A stretch of DNA of 64,000 bases from Loripinus fragilis (lineage: Eukaryota > Mollusca > Bivalvia > Lucinida > Lucinidae): the NCBI GenBank assembly GCA_964019695.1, contig OZ026517.1, forward strand, positions 53,809,672 through 53,873,671, given 5' to 3'. Under the pieces are notes generated by a model. The model was not told the origin of the DNA. It saw nothing but the letters and a program-made list of their open reading frames with translations, and ran no database searches. Of the stretch, positions 21,822 through 34,000 are shown in pieces. Position numbers and translations under genes: made by a program. The stretch's first letter is position 1; each line of letters starts with the position of its first letter.

Positions 21822-23134
21822 CCAGGTTGGGAACACTTCTATTTTGGTCTATTATAGATCAATTGATCTAAAAGAGACAGATTTGTCTACTTAAAAGCAC
21901 TGAAATAATGCTTTATATGCTCTGCGGAGCTGTTGCCAAAAAATTGCAAAATAATTTGCCAGCCAAACTGTAGCCTTTGTTGATGCGATCTTGATGGTGT
22001 AAAAGTTTTTATTTTTCGTCGAGGAAATTTTTGTAGAAAACCCTTTTTTATAAATTTGTCTGCTGATTTTGTTAAAAATTCAATTTAACAGATGATTTTT
22101 CAGTAAATAATGCTATTTCTTATAGACTTCTTGAGAACAACATGCACACTGTCATTTCTGGATTCAAAGATGATAATAAGGTCACTTGTTCCGCTGCAAA
22201 TCGCTTTTTCCCCCCTTAACAGCATCCAAAAGTATGAAGGCAAATAAATGACATTCATATACAGAGAAAATTGTAGCTTTTTGAGAAAACAGTCTTTATT
22301 GTGTGCGAGTTCAGGGTTTTCCTTAAGGTTTGCGTTACAAGAGTCAATAGGACTCTCTTTCTATGGGTTTTGAATGTCCCAGTTCAAATTTTAAGAATTG
22401 CATAAAACATGTTTTTGCTTGTATTGTTTTAAAAAGCACATACTTGAAAGCATGTCAAGGGAGGCAACTAAAAAATATTGAAATAATATTTTTGTCTGAG
22501 AAAAAGTTGAAATTTTGACACAGAAACAAAATACTAGATAAAAATATATCAGGAGAATAAAATTCATGAGTTTTAGAATAAATACATAAATGGAACCAAA
22601 CTTAAACTTATGCAATTGTATACCAAAGATAATTGAATTATGCACTGTATATTAACTGTAAACCCATTTGTCTAAATATGCATGACACTTATTGGCCACC
22701 ATACATTTGGATGCTGTTATGGGAAAATTTGATTTGCAGCAGCCCAATCGACCCCATTATCATGACTGGGCCAAAGAAGGACCGCAGAAATGGCAGTGTA
22801 CATGTTGGTCTCAAGAAGTCCGGAAGCTTCAGCAGCATTTATTGAATGTTCATCTGTTAAACTGAATTATTAACAAAATCAGCAGACAAATTTATAAAAA
22901 AAGGGTTTTCTACAAAAATTTCCACGATGAAAAATCAAAACTTTTACATCATCAAGATCGCATCAACAAAGGCTACAGTTTGCCTGGAGAATTATTTTGC
23001 AATTTTTTGGCAACAGCTGTGCAGAGCATATAAAGCATTATTTCAGTGCTTAAAGCAGCTTTCAAGAAGACAAATCGGTCTATTTTAGATCAATTGATCT
23101 ATAATAGACCAAAATAGAAGTGTTCCCAACCTGG
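21822..23134. mobile_element. 1.3-kb element with about 260-bp inverted arms
   Basis: The outer 26 bp (starting CCAGGTTGGGAACACTTCTA) at 21822-21847 are perfectly mirrored at 23109-23134. Complementarity continues with small gaps through 'gatcaattgatct', 'ttgatgcgatcttgatg' and 'aaatttgtctgctgatttt' up to about 22085 and 22865. The interior of about 780 bp lacks a transposase. It is bordered by G runs that hide any target duplication. Confidence 0.8.
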
Positions 23135-23314
23135 GGGGCAGTGACTAAGTGAGACGATATTTCGGACATTTTATGGCGTTGTGGTTTGTTAATAGAATTT
23201 TCTAATTAACATCCCGCTCTGGATCATCAATTAGTTTGTTTTCTCAGATTCGATTGTATTTGATAAAGTATCTACTGCATTCATTAATTACACACTCGCA
23301 ACTGATGAAAACGT

Positions 23315-24059
23315 GGGTCCGTGGAAACACCCCAAACCACCTCCAAACTACCCCAAACCACCTCTAAACCATCCCAAAACACTTTCTTAACACACAGAAT
23401 ATGTTTTTGTGATAGTATCAATAATTGAAGAAGAAATTATTAAGCATTTTTATTACGTTGATTTGCCATGTTAGCCCAAAACCTCCACCAAACCACCCCA
23501 AACCACATCTAAGCCACCCAAAACCACATTCTTAACACACAGAATAAGTCTTTGTGATCCTATCAATAATTAAAGACAGTTATTTTTTCTTTTAACTGAT
23601 TACTTAATTAATTGCTTGCATACAAGCAGTCGAAATTAAATATGGACTAATCAGCTTCTGAATAAGGATTAAAGGTGCATCACATGTTTGATCTTCACAA
23701 TGAATGGTGTGAAGCGAAAAAGGGATTTACTGTTTGTGGATGTGTTGGTCCAGGTAGAGAGAGAGAGAGAGAGTGAGTGAGAGAAGGAAAGAGAAAGAGG
23801 GGGAGGGGTGTGTGAGTGGGCGTGGGGGAGGTAGGTTAGCTTGTTTGTGTTCATGGAGACTGATCTGAGGTGGTTTGGGGTGGTTTAGATGTGGTTTGGG
23901 GTTGTTTATATGTGGTTTGGGGCTAACAAGCCAGGCGACGTAATAAAATGCTTTTAAATGTGTTCTTCAAGTATTGATACTATCACAAACACAATCTCTG
24001 GGTATTAAGAATGTGGTTTGGGGTGGTTAAGAGGTGGTTTGGGGTGTTTCCACGGACCG
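23315..24059. mobile_element. 745-bp DNA transposon with 9-bp target duplication
   Basis: The ends GGTCCGTGGAAACACCCCAA / TTGGGGTGTTTCCACGGACC are inverted repeats extended by 'ccaaaccacc' repeats. They are flanked by a direct repeat TGAAAACGT (23306-23314 and 24060-24068). The subterminal 'caaaccacctctaa' repeats and 9-bp duplication suggest a MULE-like non-autonomous element. A GA microsatellite lies inside at 23754-23810. Confidence 0.8.
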
Positions 24060-24068
24060 TGAAAACGT

Positions 24069-24477
24069 CAGTAATTATACCAGTCTGTGCATGTTGCAAT
24101 CACTTTCCAATTAATTGAAATGAGTTCTATCACAACACCCAACCAATTTCGAATATTTGCACAAGGTACAAGTTTTTCAAGGAAAAATATCAGCGATTTT
24201 ACAGATCTGTAAAAATCAAATCTGGAAGTTCCGTGTAAACGGAATCGTTTCAGTTATTGGAAGTTGTGTGAACGTTTACCAAACGTTTGTGTACATGTAC
24301 ATGTAGCAGCATCTAGAGAGTTACTTTGTTTTATTTTAAAGGTATTATATACATTGGCAATATATATTTATTTTATTTGTGTGTGTAGGGGTTGGGGGGA
24401 GGGGGTTGTGAAGCTCTGGAGAGGTCAGTAGGACTGCTGAGTAAGATACTCGTAATTAATGGTAAAATTTTTGTTTT
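24069..24477. other. Upstream of TTK, no clear promoter
   Basis: No CpG-rich block, TATA box in context or non-coding exon could be supported. A 'gtacatgtacatgta' palindrome lies at 24291-24305. The TTK 5' non-coding exon is presumably upstream, position unknown. Confidence 0.35.
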
Positions 24478-24690
24478 GCTTTTCGCATGCTTTTTTGTCA
24501 TCCACTGATTTCTAAATTCTTTCAAAAATAGTATTTTTGAAACATTTCAGGAATACCATCAGAGTGTCAAACAGTTTGGATCCAGATCAGGCCTTGGCCC
24601 GTCCAATGCTCAATCAGGCCAGACCTGGGTCTAATCTGTTTGCAAAGGTTATCAGTAGACAACACCAGAAGAGCTGATGCAAACAGTTAA
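24478..24690 (-). mobile_element. MITE-B copy
   Basis: Starts 'ttgcttttcgcatgcttttt', with the central pair 'cagtttggatccagatcagg' / 'cagacctgggtctaatctgt'. It ends directly at a MITE-A copy. Confidence 0.65.
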
Positions 24691-24889
24691 CCAGGACTTT
24701 AGTTAAGAGTGTGTAACGAAATTTTTTTTTTTTTTTATTTCTCAACCAAAACATATGTTGTGGGTACTCAAAAGAACCGTCTCAATGAGACGGTTCTTTT
24801 GAGCACCCAAAACTTATGTTAAAACTGATGGGTTAGAAAATATTTACAATTTTACGCTGAAAAATTTTGATTATCTAAACCTGTGGGTA
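24691..24889 (-). mobile_element. MITE-A copy just upstream of the TTK start exon
   Basis: Begins 'ccaggactttagttaagagt' and carries the perfect centre hairpin AAGAACCGTCTCAATGAGAC. It ends 28 bp before the acceptor of the exon with the TTK start codon. Confidence 0.8.
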
Positions 24890-24917
24890 ACTGCTGCTAT
24901 TTTTTTTATTATTTCAG

Positions 24918-25014
24918 TGCACTGTCAGGATGAGTTTGGCTAGACTGAAAGAAAAGTTGAACAGAATCAAATCCAGGCAAACTGATGATACAACATCAAC
25001 ATTTGATGTTTCAG
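24918..25014 (+). CDS. TTK: TTK exon 1 (first coding)
   Basis: Acceptor 'ttattatttcag', then 12 non-coding bases, then ATG at 24930; donor 'gtaaga'. It encodes residues 1-28, [20 protein letters not shown] and a short tail, ending one base into a codon. The acceptor before the ATG implies an unlocated upstream exon. If it is not used, transcription could start within the preceding MITE-rich sequence. Confidence 0.85.
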
Positions 25015-28000
25015 GTAAGAGTCGCCCCAGTAGTTGTTTTTATTCCTTACTACAGTGCAGACCCTTTATAATGCTATGTTTGGTTCCATATGAATGGACC
25101 ATGTTAAAAGTGAATCATGTTAATATAAAGAGAATTTTACAAAGGAATTACAGGAAAATTACCATTTGATTTTGATGGTATTTTTCCTATAATTCTAAAT
25201 GTAAAATACCATGGTAAAACCACAACATGACTGTTTTGTATCCAAATCCCCGTTATGATGAGGGGTGTTAAAAAGGGATTGCACTGTATTTGCAACATGT
25301 ACACTGTATCCTAATTTCTCAGATTTGCCAAAGACCTAGGGAGCTTTGTTCATTTTTAGAGCAATTTACAGCATTTGTCCCTATAAGTAGTCAGAGCACG
25401 TACTTCTACAGCTGATTGTTATAATCAATTATATGCATGGCAATTTAGCAAGGAATTTTTCAAGAAACTGAAAGGCCTTGTCATATTATTGCTGTTTTCC
25501 CTTTCTACAACACCTAAAGGTACTCATTTTAAGTATAAGAATTTATGTAAGTGTTTAGGCCTAAATGAAATATATGTGTGGTTCCTGTTGCATACCAACA
25601 AAATTTAGGGTAGGTAGGTAGGGAAATTATTAAATTTTGTTATAACATTTAACAAAGAAAATAGTGACAAAATCTGAAAAAGTGCCCATTTTAGGTATTT
25701 TTTCTCTAAATACCATTTTATTGTTTAGGGTAGGGTTAAAAAAAAATAGGGTAGGTAGGCAACAGGAACCACACATATATTTCATTTAAGCCTAAGTAGA
25801 TACTTAACATAATAAAAAAAACCTTTCCTTTCTTTGTTACTTTCAGAATCAGTCATGGCATAATGCATGTGATTTAGTTACAAATGATGTCACCAGGACA
25901 AGGGTTAACTATTTGCCTACTGGGTATTATTTTTTCATGCTTTTCGTCATCGGCAGAATTTTTCAAAATCAACTTTTTTGACAAATTTTAAGAATACCAC
26001 CGGAGTGTCAAACCAGATTGGATCCAGATCAGGCTTGATGCTTTGTCGGGCCCGATCTGGGTCCTATCTGTTTGCAAAGGGTATCAGCAGACAACACTAG
26101 TAGGCAAAGAGTTGATAAACTACTGTTCTAATTCTATTGTTACACAGACCAAGACACATGGCTTCAGAAGATAACACAAAGAGGGAACCAGCCCGAGGAT
26201 TGGTTAGAGTACATAAGTCTCGTCAAATGTGAAGTGACCTTTCCGAACAACATTGCAAGGCATAACTTCTTGAACGATCTCTATGAGAAAGCTCTTCATG
26301 TGAGTACATGTACTTTTCCTGTAACTCTGCATGCTTGGTTATTTTGAATGATTTTGTCATCTGCTGATTTCTCTTTCAAAATCAACATTTTTAAAAACTT
26401 TCAGGAATACCATCAGTGTCAAACAGTTTGGATCAAGATCAGGTTAGATTCTATTTGCAAAGGTTATCAGCAGATGGCACTGGCAGTCATATATGTCCAG
26501 ATAAGGATCGTATGTGCACTTATTGCATTTATTTCCTTACCCATCAATTTAAATATGTGTTTTGGGTGCTCAAAAGAACCGTCTCTTTGAGACGGTTCTT
26601 TTGAGTACCCACAACAAATGTTTTGGTTGAGAAAATAAGAAAAATAATTTTCAAATATGCAAAGATATTCATTTTAAGTATTTTAATTTATCTGATCTGG
26701 GGGGGCTGCAGACAGGCAGAGCTAAATTAATGTTATATATAGTTCATGCATAATTGTGAGGAGTACAGTGGCTCTGTGGTAAAATGCTTGACTTGAGAGA
26801 TAGGGGTTGTCAGTTCGAGTCTCACTGGAGGCACTGCATTGTGTTCTTGAGCAAGACACTTTCTCCTCTGCTTAGTACTGGTTCAACCCAGGAAGACTGG
26901 TCCCAGTATGTCTGAAAATTTGTTGATTGGGACGTATAGTCGTAAAACAAACAAAAACATAATTATTTTGACTGCATGTTCCCAGCTTTTCAAAGTGGGA
27001 AGAAGATGAAGATGGTAGTATGTTGCTTTTCAGGGCTTGCCTGTAGTATTATCCATGGAATAGATGATTACGCAAGGTAATTTCCTGCCAAGTGACCACT
27101 GATGATACATTGACAATTGATTGGTCAACATATGATAATAGAATGTTCCCATCATCTCGATCAATTGACTGCCATTGCACATTTGCTCCAATATATGTAG
27201 ATAACACAACAAAAATGGCGAAGAATCCAGCAGCAGTATAAATCATAATTTCATTAAAAAAGCACATAACTATGAAACCATGACTGTTGATCAATGCTGG
27301 TATATGGAGGAAGATAGCACATACAATTGTTTATTTAAAGGATATGTACATGAGCCTGTAAGCTGAATAATAACACAGACACTTTGGGTCAGTAGAGAAA
27401 ATCTAGAACGTTATGGCATCTTTGTACTCGCCGTATTAACTCTTTCCTTATTAGAAGCAACTTTTTGGTCTTCTGCTGATAACCTTTGCATTCAGTTTGA
27501 ACCCGAATCAGGCCCGACAAAATGTCAGGTTTGGTCTGATCTGGATCCGATCTGTTTGATACTCTGAAATATAGTATACCTGAAAAAAATTCTATAATGT
27601 TGATTTTAAAAACATCAGCAGACGACAAGAAAGCATAAAAAATTACCCAGCATGCAAAGAGAAAAGAGCCTTTTTTTCCTTTTCCTTACAGGAAATCAAG
27701 TTAGATAACAACAGGAACAGTGAGGCTTATGCCAGGCTTTTTGTCAATTATGCTTGGTTAAAAAGGTAAGTGTTCCAAACAAAAGGTAAAAATATTTTGT
27801 TTCCTTCTGGGATTGGTCATATAGAATATCAAATTAAAGGGAATGAAGCATAGAACAGCATGCAAACAAGAAGCTTGACCTTAAGACGGCATGATTTAGT
27901 TGTCCTGACTGTCATGGATTACAAATCATGCCAATTCACACCAGACTGCTATTATTCCTTATTACAGGATCATGTATGTATCAAGACGGCATGATTTAGT

Positions 28001-31000
28001 TGTCCTGACTGTCATGGATTACAAATCATGCCAATTCACACCAGACTGCTATTATTCCTTATTACAGGATCATGTATGTATCAAGACGGCATGATTTAGT
28101 TGTCCTGACTGTCATGGATTACAAATCATGCCAATTCACACCAGACTGCTATTATTCCTTATTACAGGATCATGTATGTATCAAGACGGCATGATTTAGT
28201 TGTCCTGACTGTCATGGATTACAAATCATGCCAATTCACACCAGACTGCTATTATTCCTTATTACAGGATCATGTATGATTTCAAAAGTCAGCACAACAA
28301 ATCATGTGGAATAGAACTTGTTTTATTTGCCATTACAAAGTAAAACCGAATAAACCAATCAGCTTGTATGCCACTGAGGTAAATGGCTTTCCCATTCAAA
28401 TGGGGGAAAGTTTACACAGTTTCCATTCATAACATTCTCTAGATAAGTGAGTTACAGTTGTAGAATAAATCCTAGGTCAGCAAAAGATGACCTGATAGGC
28501 TGATATTGAATTTTTTATCCTGAAACCTTCAGAAGAACTGAACTCTTTCTTTCAGTATATGGAGAAACATTGATTAATTATTCCTTAAACATCATTCACA
28601 TCCAACCTGACAAAGCTTCTAAACCCTTTAGGATCCTCTGAATACACATCATTCATTAGAAAAACATGAGATCCCTATTGCATATGTCTGCGTATCCAAG
28701 ATTTTGCCAAGCCCAGTCTGTAACATGTCTGGCTACAGATGCAAGTCTAAATGCAGATCTCGGTGGTCACGAATTTGATCCCAGCCCGGTCCCATACTTT
28801 CATGGAGATTGATCGTAAAATAATTTATACAGTCATTTTCCTACCTTGTGCTGATTCATTCAAGAAGGGCTGTTGTCAGTTACAAACGAAAGTATGTGCA
28901 CGAAGTACTGGTTAATTACTTGTGGTTATGTGAGCTGACAGTATGAAACCATAGCTGTTGACTGGGATGTAAAGCGATAAACCAACCCCCCCCCCCCCCA
29001 CCTGCCCAAAAAAAGCCTAGACATGACTTCTTTACTTTGTTTTTATCTTGACAGTGAGTACTTGGCAGAGGATGTTCAGATGATCTTCAATCAGGCCAGG
29101 GGTATAGCTCGCAAGTTTGCTTTCGTCCACATAGCCTCAGCCAAGTTCGAGCTGGAAACTCTAGGTAAGTCCTCCATGTATCATGTTCATAGTTCATACA
29201 CTAGGGTAAAGTCGGGTATATTGAGACAAGACAGCTAAATTTGGACAGCAACCATGTTTGTTTCATATTCCAAATATTGGAATAAAAAATAAATTACTTA
29301 AGCAACAGTGAAAATCCTGATGAGACGGCTTATAAGGAGCCGTCTCATCTGGATTTACACTGTTTGCAACGGTGTGTCCGAATTTTCCTGACTTTACCCT
29401 AATTGATTCTTACTTCTGATTTAATGCAATAAACATGGGATGGTACATTGTGTAAATTGAGGGGTCACAGGTTGTAAGTATTTCTTTCTCTAAAGATGTT
29501 TTTGTTCGGTCAAACAGTGTAGACCCTGATGAAATGCAGTATTATACAGCATTTCATCTGGGTCTTCAATGTTTGCCAAGGTACGAATTTAGGAGTCACT
29601 AATTTACGAAAGTTTAACAGCTGACCAACTCCATTCATGGATCCAGCTGCTTCTCGTCAAAACAGTTCTTTTGAGTGCTGCAACCTCGTATGGTTCTATT
29701 TAGACCTACTCCAGTACTAGACTAGCTGCAAGTATATGATATGACACATTGATGAAAAATTGTTTTTAGGACTGGAGGCAGTCTAGATTTGATTGTGAAA
29801 TAAGAAAATAAATTTTCTATTATGTACTCCAAGGACAGATGAACCAGATCTGCCTTGTGTGCAACTTGTGTACTCTTATATGGAGGTAGGGAGCGCAGTG
29901 GCTCAGTCGTAGAGTGCTTGTCTGGAGACCGAGGGGCTGTGGGTCCGAACCTCACCGGCATAACTTGGTTGTGTCCTTGAGCAAGAGCATTAATTCTAGC
30001 TTAGTACTGGTTCAACCCAGGAAGACCCGTACCTTTATAACTGAAAGATTGAGAATCAAATCTAACAAAATAAAAAATCTTTATTGAGGTCTAATGCCTA
30101 GGTAACTCTTAAGGTAAACATAATGATGCCTTGACTTTCAACGGGTGCACATCTTATAGGTCTTGAAAAATACCTTGATTTTGATGTTTGTCTTGAAAAC
30201 CCCTTGATTTTGATGTATGCCTTGAACACAGGTGGTAAACCTAGGAACTACTACAAAATTGTGTTATCATAAAACTATTCCCATGCCACATATTATGAGA
30301 CATATCAGGGTAGTTGGCCACATATGGGATATATCGGGGTAGTTGCAACTTCAAAAAACGATAAACAAAGATTGGTGTCATTCTTATTTATATTTTACCA
30401 TGATGGACGAATAATTGAATTGTGGAGAAGTTGGGCAATGTGGTTCCATGTAAATGTATCTAAGCTTCCTCTATAGCCCAAAAGTCATTTGCTTACTCTA
30501 AATCTTTCTTTAGACCACTTTTCTCCAAAGACTGTCAGTTTGAAAGAATTCGGTTATATCTCAGTTAATTTGAACTGAGTGACTGAGTGTTGGAAACATT
30601 ACTGATACAAATGCCCTTGATAAATGTTTCTACATAGAACATAGAAATCAAGTGTAAACTAGTAAAGGGTTCAGGCGCCGTTTTTTGAGGCATAGTAGTT
30701 TCCAGATCATCTAGGTAGTTTCCATGCTACTTTTGAGTGCCCAAAACATATGTTTTGGTCGAGAAATAAGAGAATTGTTTTTAACTACCTTATCTAAAGT
30801 GATGGGAGTTATTTATATATGTTACATAATACCAGGACTTTAGTTAAGAGTGTGAACGAAAATTTGATTTTCTTATTTCTCAACCAAAACATATGTCGTG
30901 TGTACTCAAAAGAACCGTTTCAATGAGACGGTTCTTTTGAGCACCCAAAACATCTGTTAAAATTGATGGGTAAGAAAATATTAACAATTTTATGCAGAAA

Positions 31001-34000
31001 GTTTTTGTGAAGAAAATTGTTTTTAATTATGTTATCTAAAGTGATGAGAGTGACAGAGAGTTGTTTATAAATGTGACATAATACTGTATGTTTTTCACAG
31101 GGAATAAATCCAAAGCTCTGAAGATTCTTGAGAAGGCATTGTTATTTGAAGCTAAGCCGGCGGAAGATTTAAAGGAGGCGATCAAGTGCATTAAAGAAGG
31201 CAAACAAATTGTTGTTGATTTGGAAGAGACCAGTGGTAAGATGTTTTGTCCTTTCAAAGGTAGCCTTATCATGATCGAGCTGTGACATGAGATTTCCAAC
31301 AATGTGGCATTTTGACATTAATGGACTCAGACGAAACTCCTCCGAAGCTTAGAAACTCCAAATGATGTTGGGTCAGTAGCTTAACACTCATAGAGAATGT
31401 ATGCGACTAGCAAAGGCTTTGATCAGACTGCACGTTGCGCAGGCTGGTCTGACCCTTTGCTGGTCGCACATATCACATTGTTGGAAATCTCATGTCGCAT
31501 CTCATGTATATTTAACCCTTTGAGGAAAAGAAACCTCTAAGCCGGTACTTTAGCAAACAGTGAAGACCCAGATGAAATGCCGCATAATGCAGCATTTCAT
31601 CATGGTCTGCATTGTTTACTAAAGACATAATTGATCTTCAGAGAAAGAAATCACATTTTTTATAAAAAAAATTATAACCTGAGACCCCACAATATATATA
31701 TATATAATGGATCATCCTGACTTAACTGTATCAAAGTTTATGGGAAATTCCATTGGTACAAAAAGGGTTAGATAAGATTCAAGCACATGTTTTGGGGTGT
31801 TTAATGTTTGTTGTGGCTATGATAATGAAATTTGCAAGTACATGAATGGCTGTAGATCCCTTACCTGTTTTATCTCCTTGTGACATGATAGAAGCTAAAT
31901 GAGCTAGCACATTTAAGATTTGGGTCCTTATCACATATGGGCAAAAGCCTTTAATAGATCTGATGCCCATGCTGATGTATCCCACTCTTTTGCTACGAGT
32001 CCTCATCTACATCCATACTTTGTGTAAACAAGCAGCGAAGGCTTCGATGAGTCTGCACATATTCACAGGCTTGCCTGAGTCTTCTATGCTCTGCAGTGCA
32101 ATAAGTACCAAAATCTCACATCCTAGTTTAAATAAAATGCATTGCTGACATGTTTGGATTGTGATACATGGGGCAAAGATGATTTAAGCTAGAAGTTAAA
32201 TGTGAAAAAGTATGTGTGATTAGCCCTTTGCCTGCTACGAAAAAATATATCTGAAAATTTTGTCTGCTGAAATTATCCGCTGCTCATAGAAGAGCAATCT
32301 GAACTGAGTCCACACTGTTTGCTACAGACACGTTTTAAAAGAACCAGCAGACAACTAACATCAGACAACATTTAGTTGTTAATAGTTAAAATAACTTGAT
32401 TTATATGGCACCATGTTAAATTTAGTAAAAATGTTGATTATTCTAAACTCATACCAACTTCTTTTACTTCAAATTACTGATAAAAAGGTACCCATAAGTC
32501 ATTCTCATACTCCAGTAAAATGTACAAATAAGTGGATGCTTCACCAGTATGTTTATTCTCTGCTTCCATTAGTATCCGGTAAAGAACGTTCAAGAGTGCC
32601 ATCAGGGGATTTATCCCGAGAGGTCAAGGCTGCAGCTCCCCAGCTATCGGGGTTTCCGTCATTTACGAAGACAACCCCACCACAGCAGTCAACACTACCA
32701 TCATTGTTGAACAGGTTACAGCCAGAATCAGCTGTTAAACAAAATGCACAGGAGTAAGTATCATAGGGCCAGTTAAGCCAAAAATTTTAGCGTAAAATTG
32801 TGATTATTTTCTTATCCCTCAGTTTAAACATGTGTTTTGGATGCTAAAAAGAACCGTCTCAATGAGACGGTTCTTTTGAGTACCCACAAAATATTTTATT
32901 GTTGAGAAATAAGAAAAATGATTCTTTGTTATGCACTCTTAAAATGGGGGCCTGAAGTAATGAGATTTTCCATAGGTCTAGATAAACCAAATTTTTGAGC
33001 GTAAAATTGTGAATATTTTTTATCCATTAGTTTAAACATATATAGATGTTTTGGGTGCTCAAAAGAACTGTCTCAATGAAATGGTTCTTTGAGCACCCAA
33101 AACATCTGTTTTGGTTGAGAAATAAAATTTAAAAATTGATTATACACCCTTATCTAAATGCATGATTTTTTTAGGATGGCCCAGGGGTGTAAAGTTATTT
33201 TTTTACTCACTCGCCCTGCAGGACTAGTGGGTGGAAAAAGCTACAAGCCCTCATTGCATTTTCACTCGCCCTTAATAACTGATCATTCATGTACTTGAAA
33301 CATTTTAATAAACATTTAATTTTTTTCAGTTTAAATAGTGTTTTTTTTATCATAGTCCTTCTGCTGAGGCTTCATTTTTTCTGTCTCTCATTATCTCCTC
33401 CCCCTATTTTCTTCCCTTAAAATAATCTCATGTCTCTCTGTGACATTTAATTTTTGGCAGCAAATGTTGTACTATTTCGACCGTTGATGATGTTAACAAA
33501 AATGCGGTGTTCAATGTCTGAATTCGCCCGCTGTTTTTGAGGACCTCTGTGGTCAAACTTCCCATAAAGAGGAGGCTCTGCAAATAAAGTCTACTGAAAG
33601 GCGGCGGCTGGGTAGTTAACTGAAACCAGTCTGAAAATGTGCATGCATAGTTGTAACAGTCAGATATAAACATCTGGTTTACTATGAAAAAGATCGATGA
33701 TCTGTTGTGTTACTTTCGTTAACTGTTTCTGTAGATAAATGAGGAGCCCTGGTGGCTCATGTTTCCCCATCTGTAATCTTCTCAAAAACTCTGTGACTTC
33801 CGGTTGGGATAATAAAAGTCAATGAGTTTATTTGAATGCAATTTTTTTTTATCTACATTTCATGGTAGATCTCACTGGTGTCAAAAGGTTCATGCACAAG
33901 GTGTTTAGTCTTCGCTAACGGATAAAATGCATTTTACATGTCAGAACATGCACTTGCCTGTAAGGGCGAGCTTGGCAGGTATTGTACTCGCCCGAACCAA

